A stretch of DNA of 64,000 nucleotides from contig NZ_KB894501.1 in NCBI RefSeq assembly GCF_000374485.1, positions 62,001 to 126,000 of the forward strand, given 5' to 3'. Below, piece by piece: positions 58,399 through 64,000 of this stretch (position 1 is its first letter; the number at the start of each line of letters is the position of its first letter). Source of the stretch: Algicola sagamiensis DSM 14643. GTDB taxonomy: Bacteria > Pseudomonadota > Gammaproteobacteria > Enterobacterales > Alteromonadaceae. The notes under the pieces were generated by a model. That model saw only the letters and a list, made by a program, of their open reading frames with translations, was not told where the DNA came from and did not search any database. The translations under genes and the position numbers were made by a program.

Positions 58399-59251
58399 GG
58401 GTTCCTCCTGATTATTGCTTTTTCGTCGTTTCCGAAAACACCCAAGCCAAATGTATTGCGGGTGGAACGGAAGAGTTTTATGTTCTATGCGATATTGGTA
58501 TAACCAAACAGCAGCGCAGTGGTGAACAGGTTTACAGCATTTTGTGTGGTATCAATGTGTGAGAGTAGGTCTCCTAACCAGAACACCTCCGATTCGTTCA
58601 TCGATCCTCAAGGTTGCTTGCCGAGTACTGATGAACAGCTACATAGATCCCATACGCCCACGTCACGTGGGGAACTTTGAAGACCCGCCGTTTTGTGCAC
58701 TTTTATCGCGGCACATTCGACAGGATTTATTTCTTGGAGATTCCAGCCTATCTACTGCAAATGTATTTGACGCACATACAAAACAAATTCAAATATAGGC
58801 GCAATCATATTCTCCTTGAGTGACATCATTCCTTTTAACAGTAGATAAGACCTAATTTAAAAATTCGTCATCACATTAACAATCAGAAAATTGAATGATT
58901 TTGAAACAAATTTAAATATATGAAAAAAAAGAATATTTAGGATAATTAAAATATTAAATTTTTTTCATATAGTGAAAAATAACTAGTTTTTGGTTGTAAA
59001 CAAAATTTTCACAAAAACAACAAGTTAAAAGTATTAAGTATTAAAAATATGAATTTGAGTAATTATTCTAGTTCTTTGTTCTGTTTTATGAATAAAAACC
59101 TAGTAATTTAGATCAGTTCTGATTTATAAACGAATAGCTTGCCGAAGAATCTGTTGAACTTCCACATACCCGATGGAGAGTCAAAATTGTAACTAAAACG
59201 GTTACATGAGACCCATAGAAATTCAATTTCATAACAATGTTGGAAGGGATT
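58399..59251. other. Large intergenic region between csgA and the S8 protease gene
   Basis: About 850 bases. It should hold the csgA promoter (minus strand) and the protease promoter. 58850-59110 is very AT-rich. Short open frames occur on the plus strand (58380-58562, 58544-58798), but none has a good ribosome site or recognisable product. A near-perfect inverted repeat CCCACGT-C-ACGTGGG lies at 58657-58671. Confidence 0.5.
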
Positions 59252-61756
59252 ATGAAAACTAAATTATCATCATTAACACTTGCTTTATTGCCATTCATAT
59301 CTGGTGCTGCGATTGCGAAATCGGTTGAAATTAATTATGTCGAAGCAACAACGCCAGCTTATGATCAAAAATCGGTTCTGATTGTTTTTAAAGATAATCA
59401 GGAAAATGCTGCACGAGTGAGTACGTTGTCTAAAGTGAAGGCCGCACCCACAGATTTGGTGACGGAAGACTTTAAAAATCTTCTTGATGGTCGAATTGCA
59501 AAATTAAAGCTGGATGGTGTCAGTGTTGAAGATGCCGTTAAAATTTTATCGAAAGATCCGGCGATTAAATCTGTTGAGCCAAATTATATTTTGCATGCAT
59601 TATCAGTGCCAAATGATTCTGAATTCTCCAAGCTATGGGGCATGAATAATACAGGACAAGACAATGGCGTCGATGATGCTGATGTTGATGCTCCTGAAGC
59701 CTGGGGACTTGCGCTTGGTGACCGAAAAGTCCTTGTTGGCGTGATTGATACTGGTATCGATCACAGACATGAAGACCTAAGAATGAACATGTGGAAAAAC
59801 CCGGGCGAAATTCCAAATGATGGCATAGATAACGACGGGAATGGTTTTGTCGATGATGTTCATGGGATCAATACCATTACTGGTTCTGGTGATCCGATGG
59901 ATGACAATGGGCATGGGACACATGTTTCAGGAACCATTGGCGCATCTGGGAATAACGGTATCGGGGTCGTAGGCGTGAACCATGAAGTGTCTCTCATTGG
60001 TTGTAAATTCTTGAATGCAGGTGGTAGCGGCACGACAGAAGATGCGGTGAAATGTATCAATTACTTTATTGATCTAAAAGAAAAAGGTCATGATATTCGT
60101 ATCTTGAATAACAGCTGGGGTGGTGGCAGTTTCTCTGAAACGCTATCGCAAGCAATTGAGCAGACAAACGAGGCTGGGATTTTATTTGTTGCAGCAGCAG
60201 GAAATAATGGCACAGATAATGACACGCTCCCGCACTATCCTTCGAATTATGAATCAGACAATATCATCGCGGTAGCGAGTACAGATAGACAAGATGCGTT
60301 ATCTGGCTTCTCTTGTTATGGCCAGGTCAGTGTCGATTTGGCTGCCCCGGGTAGTGATATCTATTCGACGATTCCAAATGGTGGTTACGGCCTTGGTTCT
60401 GGTACTTCAATGGCTGCACCACATGTTGCGGGTGCTGCTGCACTTGTCCTTGCTGCAAAACCGGAGTTGACGACGGCCGAGCTAAAAACAATTCTTTTGG
60501 AATCGGGTGATGTGATAGAAACTTTTGCAGATAAGATGGTTTCTGGAAAACGCTTGAATGTACATAATGCAGTCAAAGCTGTTGACCCTGCGCCAAGCTA
60601 TCACCTTTATGCACAAGATGCCAAACAGCAAATTGTTGCTGGTGAAACAGCGACATTCACATTCCAGGTTGCAGGCTTAGCTGGATTTGATGGTGAGATT
60701 GATTTGGTTCTTGTTTCATCATTAGATGGCGCAGTTCTTTCATCAGCGAAAGTAAAAGCTGGGGATATATTCACACTTGAGGTTCCAACGGCAGAACAAA
60801 CCCCTTGGGGTGATTATGCGTTTGCGATTCAAGCAAAGCATGGCGATCTTGAAAAAGACATTTCTGTTGACCTGAATGTATTGCCTTTTGGTATTACAGA
60901 CTACTCTGTTGCTTATTCTGGCGACCCAATCTCTATTCCTGATGCGGATCCAACAGGGATCACTTCTGTACTGAATATTGTTGATGATGCCGTCATCTTC
61001 TCAACAAAAGCACACGTGAAGATTACGCATCCGTGGATTGGTGATTTGACCGTGACGCTTGTTTCTCCAGATGGAAAAGAGTGGGTGATGCACCGCCGTG
61101 AAGGTGGACAGGCAGATAATATTGATACAGTCTTCGAAACTGAAATATTTAATACGATGTCCACAGCTGGTGATTGGACACTGAAAGTATCGGACTCTGA
61201 AGCACGTGATGTGGGTCAATTAGAAAGCTGGAAACTAACATTCTTGGCTCTAGGAAGTGGCACCGCACCGGCTGCAGGGTTTGACTTTGCAGTTGATGAA
61301 AGAACTGTCCAGTTTACAGATCTAAGTACGGATAGAGATAATAACATCACAACTTGGTTATGGGATTTTGGTGATGGTAATACGTCGGATCAAGCAAACC
61401 CAAGCCATACTTATGCTGAAGATGGTACTTATGACGTGTCTCTGACGGTGACAGATGCGGATGGCAGCACAAGTACAATTAACCGGACAGTTCGTATTGA
61501 TACGATTGACTTAGTGGTGGATGTGAAGCGTGCGATGCTTTCACGTTTAGGGCGTCTATATGTCAACCTTCGTTGGGAAGGCACAGATGCGGAACAAGTC
61601 ACAATCAAGCGTAATGGTGAAGTCATCGCGACTGTGCCAAATACAGGTCGATTCATTGATCGCGAAAGACAAGTGGAAGGAAATGAGTTCACATACGTTG
61701 TCTGTGGTGATGATAATGACTGTTCAGAGCCAGTTGTTGTTAACTTTGATCGTTAA
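59252..61756 (+). CDS. Secreted subtilisin-like (S8) serine protease with P and PKD domains
   Basis: An 834-aa exported protease. Signal peptide ends near AAIAKS; an I9-type propeptide inhibitor (about 40-115) includes DPAIKSVEPNYILHAL. The S8 domain has catalytic Asp166 (GVIDTGIDHRH), His221 (NGHGTHVSGT) and Ser386 (GTSMAAPHVAG), with the Asn region AAGNNG. A Ca-binding type segment DDGIDNDGNGFVDD-like (split) occurs. It is followed by a proprotein-convertase P domain (THPWIGDLTVTLVSPDGKEW), a PKD domain (WLWDFGDGNTSDQANPSHTY) and a final beta domain with RRNGEVIAT-like fibronectin features. ATG 59252 follows GGAAGGGA; the ATG at 59237 is disfavoured. A strong terminator follows. Confidence 0.95.
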   Translation: MKTKLSSLTLALLPFISGAAIAKSVEINYVEATTPAYDQKSVLIVFKDNQENAARVSTLSKVKAAPTDLVTEDFKNLLDGRIAKLKLDGVSVEDAVKILSKDPAIKSVEPNYILHALSVPNDSEFSKLWGMNNTGQDNGVDDADVDAPEAWGLALGDRKVLVGVIDTGIDHRHEDLRMNMWKNPGEIPNDGIDNDGNGFVDDVHGINTITGSGDPMDDNGHGTHVSGTIGASGNNGIGVVGVNHEVSLIGCKFLNAGGSGTTEDAVKCINYFIDLKEKGHDIRILNNSWGGGSFSETLSQAIEQTNEAGILFVAAAGNNGTDNDTLPHYPSNYESDNIIAVASTDRQDALSGFSCYGQVSVDLAAPGSDIYSTIPNGGYGLGSGTSMAAPHVAGAAALVLAAKPELTTAELKTILLESGDVIETFADKMVSGKRLNVHNAVKAVDPAPSYHLYAQDAKQQIVAGETATFTFQVAGLAGFDGEIDLVLVSSLDGAVLSSAKVKAGDIFTLEVPTAEQTPWGDYAFAIQAKHGDLEKDISVDLNVLPFGITDYSVAYSGDPISIPDADPTGITSVLNIVDDAVIFSTKAHVKITHPWIGDLTVTLVSPDGKEWVMHRREGGQADNIDTVFETEIFNTMSTAGDWTLKVSDSEARDVGQLESWKLTFLALGSGTAPAAGFDFAVDERTVQFTDLSTDRDNNITTWLWDFGDGNTSDQANPSHTYAEDGTYDVSLTVTDADGSTSTINRTVRIDTIDLVVDVKRAMLSRLGRLYVNLRWEGTDAEQVTIKRNGEVIATVPNTGRFIDRERQVEGNEFTYVVCGDDNDCSEPVVVNFDR

Positions 61757-61781
61757 TTGGTTGTCGTAGCCATACCATTGG

Positions 61782-61816
61782 AAAATCGCTTCTTGATGAA
61801 GCGATTTTCTTTTTTT
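61782..61816 (+). terminator. Rho-independent terminator of the protease gene
   Basis: AAAATCGCTTC / GAAGCGATTTT with a 5-nt loop, followed by C and seven T. Confidence 0.93.
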
Positions 61817-61866
61817 ACTGTTTATACTGAGTGATTCATATTTAAAGGCTGGTTTCAGGAGGCAAA

Positions 61867-62649
61867 GTGATTGACGCTAAGTTTCGAAATCCAATTCTAT
61901 GCGTTCCAGAAAATCGGCAGGGTCGTGATTTTTTTGTGGGGGATATTCACGGTGAGAAGGACTTGCTTTTTGCCTTGTTAGAGAAGTCAGGGTTTGATCG
62001 AACAAGCGATCGAGTTTTTTCTGTTGGTGATTTAATTGACCGAGGCCCTGATTCATTTGCATGTTTGAAATTAGCAAGAGAGCCATGGTTTTTCCCTTGC
62101 TTGGGGAATCATGAATGGATGTTACTGACCTGTGGTGAAAATCAGTCTTTATTAGAGACAACCTGGTTACCGAATGGTGGACACTGGTGGACAACAATTT
62201 CTTATGAAGAAAAGCTCGAAGCGACATCAATCATCATGGAGCATATGAGTTTAGCAATAGAAGTTTTGAGCAAAGGGAAAAAACTTGGTGTGATTCATGG
62301 AAATATCCCAGAAGGGTACAACTGGGACCGGGTGAAGACCCTTCTCGTTGAGGATGAGGTCTTTTTTAACAGTTGTATTTGGGGACGTCAGCGTGTAGAG
62401 CAACGCATTAAAACACATATTGATGGTATTGACGCTGTTGTTTTTGGGCACACGCCACTTGATAAAGTACTAAAGCTGGGCAATTGCTTATTTATCGATA
62501 CAGGTGCATGCTATGCGACATCATCGATTGTATCTCACCCGGCATTAACGCTGGTTCGTTGGGAAAACGGCTATTGGCATTGCTCTCAATTGAAAAAGGA
62601 AAGTAATGACTTTCGACAAGGGAAATTAACATTCCCAATCCCATCATAA
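61867..62649 (+). CDS. PrpA/PphA-like metallophosphatase (Ser/Thr protein phosphatase)
   Basis: A 260-aa calcineurin-like phosphatase of the PP1/PphA type. Metal-binding motifs in order: FVGDIHGEKD, VGDLIDRGPDS, LGNHEWM, VIHGNIP and FGHTPLDK. Start is GTG 61867 behind AGGAGG. It matches bacterial PrpA/PrpB phosphatases acting on phospho-proteins, or related diadenosine-tetraphosphatases. It stands alone after the protease terminator. No kinase partner is visible. Confidence 0.87.
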   Translation: MIDAKFRNPILCVPENRQGRDFFVGDIHGEKDLLFALLEKSGFDRTSDRVFSVGDLIDRGPDSFACLKLAREPWFFPCLGNHEWMLLTCGENQSLLETTWLPNGGHWWTTISYEEKLEATSIIMEHMSLAIEVLSKGKKLGVIHGNIPEGYNWDRVKTLLVEDEVFFNSCIWGRQRVEQRIKTHIDGIDAVVFGHTPLDKVLKLGNCLFIDTGACYATSSIVSHPALTLVRWENGYWHCSQLKKESNDFRQGKLTFPIPS

Positions 62650-62827
62650 CTTCATTCAAGTTTGGTTATCCTCATACTTTTTGAATGCGAATTCAAGAAG
62701 TTCATGAAATCGTTGCATTGACAGAGAATAGGTACGCCTCGTATAAAGGGTAGCTTTCAGGTTTCGTATCACAATCGTTAAGCTCGAACGATCAAGCAGA
62801 GATGCTGTAGGAAAATTCTTCTCAAGG

Positions 62828-63409
62828 GTGACAAAAGGGAGGGTGATCGCTTTGTTACAAATTGCTGAAAAACTACAGGCCTACTTAAAAAGAAAACAGG
62901 ATGAGAACCGTCCTGCATATCGCATTGAAACACGCCGGGAACTCGAAGGACTGTTGAAGACATTCTGCCATCAGCGTAATTATCATGTAATAGAAACTGA
63001 AATTGTACTGAATGGCGGGATTAATTTAATCGTCAAAAGCGAGAAGCAATACCTGCTCATCTACGGTGAACGTTGGTCAAAGAAGAAGTTATTCCCAGAG
63101 GATATTCAGAATGCGATTCAAAAAGGCTTGCAACTGGATATGCAACGTATCCTTTTTTTACACCAAGTCAAAAATATCCATGAATTAGAGTATTTTTCTA
63201 GAGAGGTTGACTGCCATTTTCTTCACCTATCCAAATTAAGAGAATATTTCGCGTATTCAGACATTCCTTTTGAACATGCATCTAAGGATATTCGTTGCCC
63301 AAATTGTGGTGATATGATGAAACTCCTTGTTGGACAACACCACGTCAATCATCGTGCGATTTGGATTTGTCAACACTACCCATTCTGCTTAGGAAAACAA
63401 CGTATTTAA
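62828..63409 (+). CDS. Restriction-endonuclease-like and zinc-finger protein
   Basis: About 193 aa, or 185 from the alternative TTG 62852, which has AAGGGAGG at a better distance (9 nt) than GTG 62828. The N-terminal half (RRELEGLLKTFCHQRNYH, then VLNGGINLIVKSEKQYLL and YGERWSKKKL) resembles the Mrr/NERD restriction-endonuclease-like fold with D/E-x-K-type residues. The C-terminus has CPNCGDMMKLLVGQHHVN and WICQHYPFC, a topoisomerase-type Cys4 zinc ribbon. Probably a DNA-binding or nuclease-related protein; specific family not named. Confidence 0.75.
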   Translation: MTKGRVIALLQIAEKLQAYLKRKQDENRPAYRIETRRELEGLLKTFCHQRNYHVIETEIVLNGGINLIVKSEKQYLLIYGERWSKKKLFPEDIQNAIQKGLQLDMQRILFLHQVKNIHELEYFSREVDCHFLHLSKLREYFAYSDIPFEHASKDIRCPNCGDMMKLLVGQHHVNHRAIWICQHYPFCLGKQRI

Positions 63410-63433
63410 TTTAACGAACTTAATTTAACGAGC
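63406..63433. repeat. 14-bp tandem duplication at the gene end
   Basis: Two copies of TTAATTTAACGAAC / TTAATTTAACGAGC, differing at one base. The first contains the stop codon of the zinc-finger protein gene. Confidence 0.8.
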
Positions 63434-63519
63434 AAGTATATGCTTGAAAAATAAACTTTAAGTACTCATCTTTGTAAATTGTTTGTATAAATTCGTAATC
63501 AAGATTAAAGTTTCTTACA

Positions 63520-63537
63520 CAGTCATCATGATGACTG
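63520..63537. promoter_or_regulatory. 18-bp perfect palindrome upstream of the last gene
   Basis: CAGTCATCATGATGACTG reads the same on both strands. It lies about 270 bases before the last ATG in a gene-free region (63434-63807), where I see nothing else convincing. It could be an operator; no T run follows. Confidence 0.45.
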
Positions 63538-63807
63538 ACAGCCGTTCAGTTGTTCCAAAAAATAATAAATCAATCAATGGTGAGCTGAAGCCAGTTCCGA
63601 TTTGTCGTCACTTCAAGTCTTACCAATATTGAGCGCTCATCAGTGAAGGTGAGCTTTCCGTGCTTCGTTTTCTTTTCTGTTATGGTGCCTGGAGGTGGTG
63701 TGAGTGAGGCCAACGTTGTTTCTCCTGAAAAGTAGTGTCATCGTCAAAGAGGCATGAAAGTCTGACTTTCAGATGAACGCTTTTCCGATAACAATGGGAG
63801 AAGCAAT

Positions 63808-64000
63808 ATGAAACGAGTATTGATTTGCAGCCTATGCAGTATGATACCTTGGGCGACGCAAGCTTACGATGATGGTTACCTGCCATTTTGGAAAACAGCA
63901 TTAAATTTGGTTTCCCCGCCTGTCGCGGATCGACCAGTTGAGGATCGTGAGCGACTTGGACCTTATCCACTTTTGACAAACCCAACATCCTTTGAAGATG
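63808..64000 (+). CDS. Secreted protein of unknown function, 3' end cut by window
   Basis: ATG 63808 behind GGGAGAAG opens a frame to the window edge, 64 codons. The start MKRVLICSLCSMIPWATQA is a convincing signal peptide. The mature part begins YDDGYLPFWKTALNLVSPP and continues acidic and Pro-rich. No family recognised from this much. It may belong to an operon beyond the window. Confidence 0.7.
   Translation, partial: MKRVLICSLCSMIPWATQAYDDGYLPFWKTALNLVSPPVADRPVEDRERLGPYPLLTNPTSFED

Noticed and set aside
58380..58798. Two short plus-strand frames upstream of csgA, considered as csgC or a small secreted protein
   Set aside because: No ribosome site, no signal peptide, the first start lies inside csgA on the other strand, and no match to CsgC.
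63680..63988. 102-codon minus-strand frame at the right edge
   Set aside because: It is antisense to a plus-strand gene that has a good ribosome site and a clear signal peptide.

Overview
The window is chromosomal DNA of a moderately AT-rich gammaproteobacterium. The evidence is the order rsmI-rnpB-mraZ, a complete division and cell-wall (dcw) cluster, and lpxC-dciA-M23 peptidase-secA-mutT. Lpo, BON and curli lipoprotein systems indicate a Gram-negative with a full outer membrane. The order is closest to what is known for Pseudomonadales/Oceanospirillales-type genomes, but I cannot name a genus. I see no tRNA, 5S/16S/23S rRNA, CRISPR array, prophage or intact insertion sequence.

Layout. 1-4.6 kb: an aldehyde dehydrogenase cut by the left edge, then pyrG and eno, each with its own terminator. 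4.7-8 kb: three unrecognised small genes, a decayed gene with an in-frame stop, and yciK. 8-16.3 kb: a large surface lipase lipoprotein (VolA/Pla-1 type), a secreted VWA/discoidin-like/TPR protein beside a polysaccharide deacetylase, the alkylation-repair regulator Ada and a tandem universal stress protein. 16.3-20.6 kb: the envelope operon lpoA-yraN-diaA-dolP, divergent from rsmI. 20.6-21.3 kb: rnpB with a clear promoter, then the mraZ control region with three GTGGR boxes at exact 10-bp steps and a second, inverted group beside rnpB.

21.3-38.9 kb: mraZ-rsmH-ftsL-ftsI-murE-murF-mraY-murD-ftsW-murG-murC-ddlB-ftsQ-ftsA-ftsZ-lpxC, mostly with start/stop overlaps. It makes meso-DAP peptidoglycan precursors, lipid II and the divisome, with a separate promoter before lpxC. 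38.9-44.5 kb: dciA (convergent), a LytM-type M23 peptidase, secA, mutT and a YiaD-like OmpA lipoprotein.

44.8-51.7 kb: an apparently Fur-controlled locus of imelysin, two di-heme DUF1111 lipoproteins, a second imelysin and a Tat-exported DUF1513 protein, likely periplasmic or outer-membrane iron handling. 51.7-53.6 kb: a relic of a double-glycine-leader peptide gene with four nonsense codons, then a MerR regulator with its operator/promoter and an SO_0444-type metal permease. 53.9-58.4 kb: a curli locus, csgD facing a single operon csgA-csgB-csgE-csgF-csgG, with an unusually large CsgA (492 aa). 59.2-64 kb: a secreted subtilisin-like protease with P and PKD domains, a PrpA/PphA-like phosphatase, a nuclease-fold/zinc-finger protein, and the start of a secreted protein cut by the right edge.

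Most interesting points: the oversized curlin in an A-B-E-F-G operon with an internal terminator-like hairpin; the relic GG-leader peptide; the inverted MraZ/DnaA-like box group beside rnpB; and the double imelysin/di-heme cassette with promoter and Fur-like box.
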